Of a stretch of 8,900 nt of DNA, positions 1-5,547 are shown piece by piece. Each line of letters starts with the position of its first letter. The stretch's first letter is position 1. The notes below the pieces were generated by a model, which made no database searches, was not told the origin of the DNA, and worked only from the letters and a program-made list of their open reading frames with translations. A program made the translations under genes and the position numbers. Source of the stretch: Deltaproteobacteria bacterium. Its GTDB lineage: Bacteria; Desulfobacterota; JAENJC01. The stretch is from the NCBI GenBank assembly GCA_016208525.1, contig JACQYJ010000151.1:1870-10769 (forward strand), in the 5' to 3' direction.

Positions 1-1
1 T

Positions 2-1081
2 GAAAAAATAAAGATAACTGACAGGGGTCTCCATATAATCGCCAGAGAGGCCGACGGCGGGATGAGGGACGCTCAAAGCATCCTCGATCAGGTGATATCG
101 TTTGCAGGAGAGGACGTCAGCGATGAGGATGTGGCAAAGTCGCTCGGTGTGATAGACAGGGAAGCGCTGATAAATGTAGTAAAAAGCATTATGGAAAGAA
201 CACCCGCCGGATGTATACAGGTGGTTGAAAGGGTTTATGATTATGGTTATGACGTAAGACTCTTTTGCAAAAACCTCCTGGAATACATCCGCAACCTCAC
301 TGTATTGAAGGTGATAAAATACCCAGGCCAATTGATAGACCTCCCTGATGGGGAAATAGCGGATATTAAAACCCTTGCAGACGGTTTTTCTCAGGATGAA
401 CTTCAACAATTGTTTGCCATACTTTCGAGAGGGGATGAAGAGCTTAAGAGGTCTTCATCCCCCCGCCTTTCCCTTGAAATGACACTTATAAAGATGGCGA
501 CCCTTAGACCGTTGATACCTGTCTCCGAACTGTTGGAAAGGGTAAAGGGGTTGGAGCAAGGGATTGGAAAAGCCCGGAGTCTGGAGAGGAAAGAAGATGA
601 GAAGATTAGAAGTTTAGAAGATGAGAAAAAAATCTTAACTTCTCAACCCCTTAACCTCTCAACCTCTCAACTTCATAATTTTTCAATTCCAGCAAGGGAA
701 GAAAAGGTCGAGGCACACATGGAGCTGGAGGAGCCTGGAGACACATGGAAGAGTTTTATGCAGCTTGTCCGAAAAAAGAGGCCGCCGCTTGCATCCAAAC
801 TTGAACATGGGAGGCTGATCGAATTAAGCGACACAGAGGTAAGGGTTGGCTTTGATAAAGGCATTTATCTTGACATGATAAGTAAAGAGGAGATAAAGGC
901 GCTGGAGGAGATGCTAAACGTCTATCTGAGCCGAAGCATGAAGGTAGTTATTGCCCCTCTGGTTAAAGAAAGGAAAGTACAGGAACCTGTAAAAAAGGAG
1001 CAAACAAGGCATCCGATCATAGAAGAGGCGCTGAAGGTCTTCGGGGGCAGGATAGTAGCTGAGAACATGGCCTCAAATTAA
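2..1081 (+). CDS. dnaX: DNA polymerase III subunit tau/gamma (DnaX), 5'-truncated by window edge
   Basis: Clamp-loader ATPase subunit of the replicative DNA polymerase. The reading frame is open from base 2, so the gene starts upstream; 359 residues are visible, and the ATG at 62 is internal. Residues 6-35 carry the end of the AAA+ module (ITDRGLHIIAREADG followed by MRDAQSILDQ, the sensor-2 arginine region typical of DnaX). Residues about 48-165 match the helical oligomerisation domain III. Residues about 190-235 are a charged, low-complexity linker containing an A7 run and a degenerate 8-nt repeat. Residues about 245-359 look like the tau-specific C-terminal region. The Walker A and zinc-finger parts lie outside the window. 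The stop at 1079 is followed 55 nt later by ybaB, an arrangement common in bacteria. The family assignment is firm. Whether a shorter gamma form is made is an inference discussed in the findings. Confidence 0.93.
   Translation, partial: EKIKITDRGLHIIAREADGGMRDAQSILDQVISFAGEDVSDEDVAKSLGVIDREALINVVKSIMERTPAGCIQVVERVYDYGYDVRLFCKNLLEYIRNLTVLKVIKYPGQLIDLPDGEIADIKTLADGFSQDELQQLFAILSRGDEELKRSSSPRLSLEMTLIKMATLRPLIPVSELLERVKGLEQGIGKARSLERKEDEKIRSLEDEKKILTSQPLNLSTSQLHNFSIPAREEKVEAHMELEEPGDTWKSFMQLVRKKRPPLASKLEHGRLIELSDTEVRVGFDKGIYLDMISKEEIKALEEMLNVYLSRSMKVVIAPLVKERKVQEPVKKEQTRHPIIEEALKVFGGRIVAENMASN
608..643 (+). promoter_or_regulatory. A7 slippery run inside a hairpin in the dnaX linker (candidate tau/gamma switch)
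   Basis: Seven A residues (626-632) are read in frame as GAG AAA AAA ATC. They sit in the loop of an inverted repeat, AGAAGTTTAGA (608-618) with TCTTAACTTCT (633-643), which pairs at 10 of 11 positions. After a +1 shift the next codons are TCT TAA, stopping at 636-638. After a -1 shift a stop (TAA) comes at 652-654. Either slip would give a protein lacking the tau C-terminus. Known dnaX genes make gamma by ribosomal frameshifting (E. coli) or transcriptional slippage on an A run (Thermus). The run here is shorter than in Thermus, and the hairpin surrounds it rather than following it, so function is uncertain. Confidence 0.35.
637..676 (+). repeat. Degenerate 8-nt tandem repeat in dnaX coding sequence
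   Basis: Five consecutive 8-nt units can be laid out: AACTTCTC, AACCCCTT, AACCTCTC, AACCTCTC, AACTTCAT (consensus AACCTCTC). They encode the linker stretch LTSQPLNLSTSQLHN. The unit length is not a multiple of three, so gain or loss of one unit would shift the dnaX frame, and the frame is kept in the present copy. The array begins four bases after the A7 run. The linker tolerates such sequence because it only joins folded domains (inference). Confidence 0.6.
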
Positions 1082-1136
1082 CGACTTGTTTTTTTAAACT
1101 TTTAGTGTATGCTTCATACAAATTAGGAGGAATAGA

Positions 1137-1460
1137 ATGAAGGGTGGGTTGGGTAATATTGTAAGGCAGGCACAGAAGATGCAGGCCAATATGCAGAAGC
1201 TTCAGGAGGAGCTGGCAGGAAAGAGAGTTGAGGCCTCTTCGGGCGGAGGTATGGTGAAGGCTGTAGTTAATGGGAAACAGGAGCTTCTCTCTGTTACAAT
1301 AGAGCAGCAGGTTGTCAATCCATCTGATGTGGAGATGCTTCAGGACCTGGTTGTTGCCGCAGTCAATGAGGCCGTCAAGAGGTCCCAGGCGATGATGAAT
1401 GAGGAGATGGGGAAGCTTACAAGCGGCCTGGGAGCGCCTGGACTTAGCGGCCTGTTTTAA
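1137..1460 (+). CDS. ybaB: YbaB/EbfC family nucleoid-associated protein
   Basis: Small DNA-binding dimer of 107 residues, the usual length for YbaB/EbfC, thought to act as a nucleoid-associated protein. The N-terminus (KGGLGNIVRQAQKMQANMQK) is the family's typical amphipathic helix rich in Met, Gln and Lys. It is followed by the beta-strand region with the glycine-rich turn ASSGGGMVKAVVNGK (about 33-47), a helix at about 63-92, and a Gly-rich tail. A strong ribosome-binding site, AGGAGG at 1125-1130, lies 6 nt before the ATG. The gene sits between dnaX and recR, the classic arrangement, and its stop is 1 nt before the recR start, so the two are probably translationally coupled. The link to recombination repair is inferred from this conserved neighbourhood. 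Confidence 0.95.
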   Translation: MKGGLGNIVRQAQKMQANMQKLQEELAGKRVEASSGGGMVKAVVNGKQELLSVTIEQQVVNPSDVEMLQDLVVAAVNEAVKRSQAMMNEEMGKLTSGLGAPGLSGLF

Positions 1461-1461
1461 T

Positions 1462-2061
1462 ATGAATTCCCTGAGATGTGTAGCGACTCTTGTAAAGGAG
1501 CTGTCCAGGCTTCCTGGAATAGGAGAAAAGACGGCCCAGAGGCTGGCCTTTTATATACTGAAACTTTCCAGAGTAGATGCGGAAGCGCTCGCCAGAAGCA
1601 TACTGGAGGTCAAGGAAAAAGTCAGGATATGCTCCCGTTGCTTCAATATCACTGAAGAAGATCCATGCCATATATGCCGGGATTCCGGCAGGACAGAGAG
1701 CCAGATATGCGTTGTCGAGGAGCCCCATGACCTCCTGGCAATAGAAAAGGCGGGTGTTTTTAAAGGGAAGTACCATGTACTCCAAGGCTCCCTTTCTCCC
1801 CTTGACGGAAGAGGGCCTGATGATATCAGAGTCAGAGAGCTATTAGCGAGGCTTAAAGGTAACGGTGTTGACGAGGTTATAATCGCCACGAACCCCAATA
1901 ACGACGGAGAGACTACGGCCCATTATCTTGTCAAGGTTATAAAACCGCTTGGGGTGAAGATTACCAAGATAGCGCAGGGGATCCCCATGGGAGGCGACCT
2001 GGAGTATACCGATAATGTGACTGTCGTCAGGGCGGTTGAAGGACGAAGAGAGGTATTTTAA
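1462..2061 (+). CDS. recR: Recombination mediator protein RecR
   Basis: RecR works with RecO (and RecF) to load RecA onto SSB-coated single-stranded DNA in gap repair. The ATG at 1462 gives 199 residues, matching the family's length of about 200. An upstream in-frame ATG at 1399 would add 21 residues overlapping ybaB and is not needed. Domain order: helix-hairpin-helix at about 10-30 (LSRLPGIGEKTAQRLAF); zinc finger with C57, C60, C69 and C72; Toprim domain from about residue 80, with E86 in VVEEPHDLLA and GRGPDDI at 116-122; and the C-terminal GIPMGGDLEYTDN motif. The usual Toprim stretch TNPTxEGE reads TNPNNDGE here, a mild variation. There is no clear ribosome-binding site; the start lies 1 nt after the ybaB stop, which suggests translational coupling. 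Confidence 0.96.
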   Translation: MNSLRCVATLVKELSRLPGIGEKTAQRLAFYILKLSRVDAEALARSILEVKEKVRICSRCFNITEEDPCHICRDSGRTESQICVVEEPHDLLAIEKAGVFKGKYHVLQGSLSPLDGRGPDDIRVRELLARLKGNGVDEVIIATNPNNDGETTAHYLVKVIKPLGVKITKIAQGIPMGGDLEYTDNVTVVRAVEGRREVF

Positions 2062-2224
2062 AAATCTGAGTGTGAATGACGTATGTGATATTTAGAGGCC
2101 GTTCCCGCTATTCTGATGTCCAGGTTAATTTTGAACGACGGGTAACTCCGAGTTCTGTATTTGATTGAAGGGTTTACGGCGTTAACAGAGAGAAGATTTA
2201 GACCGATCCTGGACGCTCAGAGGC

Positions 2225-2253
2225 TTGCATTTATGTGGGAGATGCTATATATT
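2225..2253 (+). promoter_or_regulatory. Candidate sigma-70 promoter for mglBA
   Basis: TTGCAT (2225-2230), a 17-nt spacer and TATATT (2248-2253) resemble -35 and -10 elements. The -10 matches 5 of 6 consensus bases; the -35 is weak (3 of 6). A start near 2260 would give a leader of about 75 nt. A short inverted repeat (CACGG 2256-2260 / CCGTG 2275-2279) lies just downstream. No recR terminator with a T-run is visible before it, so read-through from recR is also possible. Apart from this and an inverted repeat GTTAACAG (2181-2188) / CTGTTAAC (2284-2291), I see nothing in the 2062-2333 gap. Confidence 0.35.
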
Positions 2254-2333
2254 GCCACGGGTTACAGCTATATGCCGTGTAGACTGTTAACCTGATGAAG
2301 AGGGCTGGAGAGTAGGAGAGTAAAGGAGATATT

Positions 2334-2825
2334 ATGGCGGTTCCTCAATTAGTGATGTATGAAGAAGAGTCTAAGCTGATCAGTGTCGTTCTTGAGAGAC
2401 TTAACAGGGAAGCGAATTCTAAGGTTGTCTTCCTTGTAGATAAAAACGGACAGTTGATATCTGCCGCCGGAGACACAAAAAACCTTGACACAACTTCACT
2501 CGCCTCCCTTACGGCAGGGAACATTGCCGCAACAGGGGGGTTGGCCAAGCTGATAGGGGAAAAGGAGTTTTCCATCCTTTTTCACGAGGGGGAAAAGGAC
2601 AATATCCACATATCCATTATAGGGCAGCGTGTAATCCTTGTTGTTGTATTCGATACGAGATCATCCCTGGGGCTGGTAAGGCTCCGCGTCAAGAAGGCTA
2701 GCGATGAGTTGAAGACGATATTTGACGGTCTGCTTGCGAAGATGGAACAGAAGGAAGCCATAAATGTGGAATCTCCCTTTGCAGAGATAACTGATGACGA
2801 TATAGATGGTCTTTTTAGTGAATAG
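2334..2825 (+). CDS. mglB: Roadblock/LC7 domain protein, MglB-type GAP for MglA
   Basis: 163-residue Roadblock/LC7 protein. In Myxococcus, MglB is the GTPase-activating partner of MglA and marks the lagging pole. The sequence keeps the MglB signature: QLVMYEEE at the N-terminus, KVVFLVDKNGQLISAAG (30-46), the helix LDTTSLASLTAGNIAATGGL (51-70), the strand pair IHISIIGQRVILVVVFD (91-107), and SLGLVRLRVKKASDEL (111-126). The acidic tail SPFAEITDDDIDGLFSE (147-163) corresponds to the C-terminal segment of MglB that contacts MglA. The ribosome-binding site AAGGAG (2323-2328) is 5 nt from the ATG. mglA follows after 11 nt, so the pair is co-transcribed and probably expressed in a fixed ratio. Family membership is clear; the polarity role is carried over from Myxococcus. 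Confidence 0.93.
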   Translation: MAVPQLVMYEEESKLISVVLERLNREANSKVVFLVDKNGQLISAAGDTKNLDTTSLASLTAGNIAATGGLAKLIGEKEFSILFHEGEKDNIHISIIGQRVILVVVFDTRSSLGLVRLRVKKASDELKTIFDGLLAKMEQKEAINVESPFAEITDDDIDGLFSE

Positions 2826-2836
2826 GGGGATCAGAT

Positions 2837-3424
2837 ATGTCTTTTATTAATTATTCCTCAAAAGAGATAAACTGTAAGATAGTATATTACGGGCCAGGGC
2901 TTTGCGGAAAGACCACAAACCTTCAGTATGTTTACGGCAAGACCAATCCGGTAGCAAAGGGGAAGATGATCTCTCTGGCCACGGAGACTGAGAGGACTCT
3001 TTTCTTTGACTTCCTGCCGCTGACCCTTGGGGAAATAAAGGGATTCAAGGTAAGGTTCCATCTGTACACTGTGCCGGGCCAGATATTTTATGATGCCAGC
3101 AGAAAGCTTATCCTCAAAGGTGTTGACGGAGTCGTGTTCGTGGCTGATTCCCAGGTTGAGAGGATGGAGGCCAATATGGAGAGTTTTGAGAACCTGGCAG
3201 TCAACCTGAAAGAGCAGGGTTATGACCTTGATAAGATCCCTTATGTTGTTCAGTACAACAAGAGAGACCTCCCTAACGCTGCGCCTTTGGAAGAGTTGAA
3301 GAATCTCCTCAACCCGAAAGGCATCCCGGAGTTTGAGGCATGTGCTGCTACAGGGGAAGGGGTGTTTGAGACGTTGAAGGGCATCTCAAAACTTGTACTG
3401 ACAGAATTAAAGAAGGGACGTTGA
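2837..3424 (+). CDS. mglA: MglA, Ras-like polarity GTPase
   Basis: 195-residue small GTPase, the expected MglA length. In Myxococcus MglA-GTP marks the leading pole and directs type IV pili and gliding; MglB stimulates its GTP hydrolysis. Visible motifs: P-loop GPGLCGKT (19-26); R53 in ETERT (50-54), the intrinsic arginine finger of MglA; TVPGQ (78-82) with Q82 and the MglA-typical Thr78 where most small GTPases have Asp; NKRD (141-144) for guanine recognition; and CAATGEG (169-175) at the G5 position. All catalytic positions are intact. The ribosome-binding site GGGGGA (2825-2830) overlaps the mglB stop and is 6 nt from the ATG. A weak hairpin with a T-run overlaps the stop codon. The closeness to Myxococcus MglA is judged from memory, not from an alignment. 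Confidence 0.96.
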   Translation: MSFINYSSKEINCKIVYYGPGLCGKTTNLQYVYGKTNPVAKGKMISLATETERTLFFDFLPLTLGEIKGFKVRFHLYTVPGQIFYDASRKLILKGVDGVVFVADSQVERMEANMESFENLAVNLKEQGYDLDKIPYVVQYNKRDLPNAAPLEELKNLLNPKGIPEFEACAATGEGVFETLKGISKLVLTELKKGR

Positions 3425-3437
3425 CCCCCTTTTTTTT
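3409..3437 (+). terminator. Weak intrinsic terminator at the end of mglA
   Basis: AAAGAAGGG (3409-3417) can pair with CCCTTTTTT (3427-3435), giving about 9 bp with one G-U, around a 9-nt loop. Eight T residues run from 3430 to 3437. The stem overlaps the mglA stop codon. Much of the T-run is used in the stem, so efficiency is uncertain. It lies just before a separate tRNA promoter, which fits an mglBA transcript ending here. Confidence 0.45.
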
Positions 3438-3441
3438 GCCC

Positions 3442-3469
3442 TTGACAACTCCTGAGAAATAAATATACT
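3442..3469 (+). promoter_or_regulatory. Sigma-70-type promoter for tRNA-Asn
   Basis: TTGACA (3442-3447) matches the -35 consensus exactly. TATACT (3464-3469) matches 5 of 6 of the -10, with a 16-nt spacer. Transcription would begin about 6-7 nt later, close to 3476, a few bases before the tRNA 5' end at 3481. This is the short leader expected for a single tRNA gene. Confidence 0.75.
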
Positions 3470-3480
3470 AAACAACTCAT

Positions 3481-3556
3481 TGCCCGATAGCTCAGTCGGT
3501 AGAGCAGGTGACTGTTAATCACCCTGTCGCAGGTTCGAATCCTGCTCGGGCAGCCA
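3481..3556 (+). tRNA. tRNA-Asn (anticodon GTT)
   Basis: The full cloverleaf can be drawn. The acceptor stem TGCCCGA (3481-3487) pairs with TCGGGCA (3546-3552). The D-arm GCTC...GAGC lies at 3490-3504. The anticodon stem GGTGA/TCACC (3507-3511/3519-3523) holds the loop CTGTTAA with anticodon GTT at 3514-3516. The T-arm CAGG-TTCGAAT-CCTG lies at 3530-3544. The discriminator is G (3553) and CCA is encoded (3554-3556). GTT reads the Asn codons AAC/AAU, and a G discriminator is normal for bacterial tRNA-Asn. The gene has its own promoter and terminator, so it is a single-gene unit. Confidence 0.97.
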
Positions 3557-3566
3557 GATATTGCGA

Positions 3567-3597
3567 GGGTTTAAGGATTATTCCTTGGGCCCTTTTT
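3567..3597 (+). terminator. Intrinsic terminator after tRNA-Asn
   Basis: GGGTTTAAGG (3567-3576) pairs with CCTTGGGCCC (3583-3592) around the loop ATTATT. This is a 10-bp stem in which three central pairs are U-G. It is followed by TTTTTATTT. It begins 10 nt after the tRNA CCA end and is well placed to end the tRNA transcript. Confidence 0.75.
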
Positions 3598-3794
3598 ATT
3601 TGATTTATACGCGGCAGACCTCAATTAAAGACTCGCAGACTGCTATCCTCCTTCACTCCACGCACAAAGACATAATTACGTTCACTACAGACAGCAGGCT
3701 TGCAAATAAATGAGTTATATTCAGCATTGCCCTGTTAGCAAACTGCATTCTATGACCGGTTGATAAAAATTGCATAAAGCCAAATAATGCATTT

Positions 3795-3816
3795 AACCAC
3801 AGAGGACACGGAGAAA
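3795..3816 (+). repeat. Dispersed repeat piece A (ACCACAGAG...ACACGGAG type)
   Basis: AACCACAGAG (3795-3804) followed by GACACGGAG matches the reverse complement of 4142-4161 except at one internal base (G against C), and then differs at the outer edge. It lies outside the inverted-repeat unit at 3969-4179, so it is an additional copy rather than one of its ends. Confidence 0.55.
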
Positions 3817-3869
3817 CCCATGCCGATAAAGGAAACACAAAGCTGTCTCTGTGCACTCTTTTAAACAAA

Positions 3870-3886
3870 ACCTAAATCCTGCAATC
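3870..3886 (+). repeat. Repeat piece B, left perfect inverted copy
   Basis: The 17 bases ACCTAAATCCTGCAATC are the exact reverse complement of 4163-4179. A perfect 17-bp inverted pair about 280 bp apart is not expected by chance in a stretch this short. It is followed directly by the CGAATGAA duplication at 3892-3909. Confidence 0.65.
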
Positions 3887-3968
3887 AGCCGCGAATGAAC
3901 ACGAATGAAATCAAAGAATTAGCTATTTTCAGTTCTTCACCAAAAAGGGTGAGTCTCTTTTGTTTGTT

Positions 3969-4179
3969 ACCTAAAACTGCAAACCACAGAGATAAATTTT
4001 GAGTATAAGAACCTTTTAAAACCCTTACTTCTCTGTGTTCTCATGCTTTAGATTTAAAAATTATTGGGCTTTTAAAAGTCACCTTTTGAGTGAACAGAGA
4101 AAAGATTTAAAACCGGTTTTTCTTTTGGTATTAAAGGGTTTCCTCCGTGTGCTCTGTGGTTCGATTGCAGGATTTAGGT
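3969..4179. repeat. MITE-like unit with imperfect terminal inverted repeats
   Basis: The left end reads ACCTAAAACTGCAA then ACCACAGAG (3969-3991). The right end, read on the minus strand from 4179 to 4152, gives ACCTAAATCCTGCAATC then GAACCACAGAG. The two ends are thus inverted copies of the same composite sequence, differing by substitutions and a small gap, and they bound a 211-bp non-coding unit. Inside are a reversed piece (4029-4042) and the palindrome AAAACCGGTTTT (4109-4120). No target-site duplication is evident and no transposase is present in the window, so mobility is inferred only from the end structure. Confidence 0.4.
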
Positions 4180-4195
4180 ATGAATATTTTGGTTC

Positions 4196-4224
4196 TTGAC
4201 CTCAATCATTAAATACAATAAAAT
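4196..4224 (+). promoter_or_regulatory. Strong candidate sigma-70 promoter for the pilus operon
   Basis: TTGACC (4196-4201, 5 of 6 consensus), a 17-nt spacer and TAAAAT (4219-4224, 5 of 6). Transcription would start near 4231, giving a leader of about 97 nt before the pilC ATG at 4328. The promoter begins 17 bp after the inverted-repeat unit that ends at 4179. Confidence 0.65.
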
Positions 4225-4265
4225 ACTGGTGAAATTGTCATAGCCCTCTTTTGCTGTTTGGTTAT

Positions 4266-4293
4266 CCGCCTTTCCGCAAGCGAGGACAGGCGG
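4266..4293 (+). promoter_or_regulatory. Hairpin in the pilC 5' leader
   Basis: CCGCCT (4266-4271) pairs with AGGCGG (4288-4293). After a 1x1 mismatch, TCC (4273-4275) pairs with GGA (4284-4286), around the loop GCAAGCGA. The stem has 9 bp with one mismatch. No T-run follows, so it is not an intrinsic terminator. It lies about 35 nt after the predicted transcription start and 34 nt before the pilC ATG. It could be a leader structure or a short dispersed palindromic repeat. Confidence 0.5.
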
Positions 4294-4327
4294 TATTCGT
4301 GGATTCTGTCGTCAGAGCAGGGGGAAG

Positions 4328-5539
4328 ATGCCGAAATATATAGTCAGTTTGGGAACAGATGACGGGAAGGCGCTTGAAAGAGAGTACGATTCGTCTGATG
4401 AGAAGAGCCTGAGGGAGAGCCTTTCGAGGGATGGCTATTATATCTTCAGTGTCAAAAAAGGCACAAGCCTCCTTGCCTCCCTCAAAAGCCGGTTTACCGC
4501 GAAAGGGATAAGCGCAAAGGAATTAATCTCTTTTAATCAGGAGCTCCTGGCCTTGACAAAGGCAGGCCTGCCAATAATAAAAACCCTTGATGCCATCATG
4601 GAAAGGACCGGGGAAAAGAGGTTTCTTGATGCCCTTAAGGAGGTAAGGGAGGCTGTGAAGGGAGGTTCTTCCTTGTCCGATGCATTTGAAAGGCGCCCGC
4701 AGATATTTCCCTCCCTGTACGTCTCAACCGTCAGGGCAGGCGAGAAGAGCGGGGACCTGGTCTTTTCCCTCAGGCGGTATATTGAGTACCTTAAAAAGAT
4801 GGAAGGTGTGAGAAAAAAGATCATATCCGCATCCATCTACCCTGCCATGCTTATCCTGGTGGCAACCGGCGTTATCCTGTTTCTCCTTTCCTATGTTGTT
4901 CCGACCTTTTCCCGCATTTATCTTGAGGCTGGATCGGACCTTCCATATCCAACCAGGGCGCTTATATCTATTACGACCCTGCTCAGGGACTACTCCCTTG
5001 TACTTGGGTTGTTGTTTGTGTCTCTTATGGTCTCCCTGAGCCTTTATTCAAGGAGTGAGCAGGGCAGGCGCAGGCTGGACCAGCTTAAACTGAACATCCC
5101 TTTCGCAGGGCATATCTTCACGGGGTATGCAATATCCAAGTTTGCGAGGACGCTGTCAACTGTTCTGGGCGGAGGGATCCCGCTCGTAGAATCTGTCAGG
5201 ATGGTCTCCGGGGTTCTAGGGAACAAGATACTGGAGAATAAGGCCAACAATGTTGCAAGAAGGGTGGAGGAAGGTGAATCCCTCACCGATTCAGTTGATG
5301 CTGAGGGCCTTATGCCTCCCCTGGCAATTAGAATGCTCGGTGTTGGAGAAGGGTCAGGTTCGCTGGAAGAGATGCTCCTTGATATAGCGAGCTTCTATGA
5401 GGATGAGGTGGACTCAAGACTTTCGGTCTTGACTACGCTCATAGAACCGGCCTTGATGCTTATTATGGGCGGGTTTGTCGCCGCCATAGTGATTGCGATG
5501 TACCTGCCTGTCTTCAAACTGGCTGAGACAGCCGGGTGA
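4328..5539 (+). CDS. pilC: Type IV pilus / type II secretion inner-membrane platform protein (PilC/GspF family)
   Basis: 403-residue polytopic protein of the PilC/GspF family, the inner-membrane platform onto which the assembly ATPase docks to build the pilus or pseudopilus. It has two T2SF domains, about 66-190 (FNQELLALTKAGLPIIKTLD) and about 268-392 (FARTLSTVLGGGIPLVESV). The first ends in GEKSGDL with the YIEYL helix (139-155), the second in the paralogous GEGSGSLEEML (340-350). Predicted membrane segments lie at about 171-193, 222-240 and 372-395, the usual three. The N-terminal 60 residues form the small cytoplasmic domain common in PilC. GGGGGA just upstream serves as ribosome-binding site, close to the ATG. 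First gene of the operon, with its own promoter. PilC and GspF cannot be told apart by sequence alone; the downstream pilM/pilN favour a type IV pilus-type system. Confidence 0.93.
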   Translation: MPKYIVSLGTDDGKALEREYDSSDEKSLRESLSRDGYYIFSVKKGTSLLASLKSRFTAKGISAKELISFNQELLALTKAGLPIIKTLDAIMERTGEKRFLDALKEVREAVKGGSSLSDAFERRPQIFPSLYVSTVRAGEKSGDLVFSLRRYIEYLKKMEGVRKKIISASIYPAMLILVATGVILFLLSYVVPTFSRIYLEAGSDLPYPTRALISITTLLRDYSLVLGLLFVSLMVSLSLYSRSEQGRRRLDQLKLNIPFAGHIFTGYAISKFARTLSTVLGGGIPLVESVRMVSGVLGNKILENKANNVARRVEEGESLTDSVDAEGLMPPLAIRMLGVGEGSGSLEEMLLDIASFYEDEVDSRLSVLTTLIEPALMLIMGGFVAAIVIAMYLPVFKLAETAG

Positions 5540-5547
5540 TTTGCTGA

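Larger units (their letters stand above)
3598..4195. other. Gene-less repeat-bearing spacer
   Basis: No reading frame here has a credible start, ribosome-binding site or recognisable protein in either strand. Positions 3598-3790 hold nothing I can name. From 3795 the stretch is a patchwork of short repeat pieces. Pieces related to ACCACAGAG with a following ACACGGAG lie at 3795-3816, 3982-3991 and, reversed, at 4141-4161, with shorter reversed pieces at 3846-3859 and 4029-4042. Pieces related to ACCTAAATCCTGCAATC lie at 3870-3886, 3969-3980 and, reversed, at 4163-4179. A 10-nt direct duplication (CGAATGAA twice) lies at 3892-3909 and a palindrome AAAACCGGTTTT at 4109-4120. I recall similar phrases scattered through many environmental bacterial genomes; this is recollection, not a search result. 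Confidence 0.6.

Noticed and set aside
1086..1113. Promoter between dnaX and ybaB (TTGTTT, 16 nt, TATGCT)
   Set aside because: Both boxes match the consensus poorly, and the genes are normally co-transcribed.
1399..1461. Upstream start for recR inside ybaB
   Set aside because: The added 21 residues are not RecR-like, and the ATG at 1462 gives the family's normal length and N-terminus.
3653..3868. Minus-strand open frame of 71 codons in the gene-less spacer
   Set aside because: No ribosome-binding site, no recognisable domain, and it runs through the dispersed repeat pieces; most likely chance.
4158..4171. GGTTCGATTGCAGG resembling the tRNA T-arm, as a possible attachment-site copy
   Set aside because: Only the short GGTTCGA core matches the tRNA-Asn T-arm, and the sequence is explained by the junction of two repeat pieces.
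3795..4179. CRISPR array
   Set aside because: The repeat pieces differ in orientation and spacing and do not alternate regularly with spacers; there are no cas genes.
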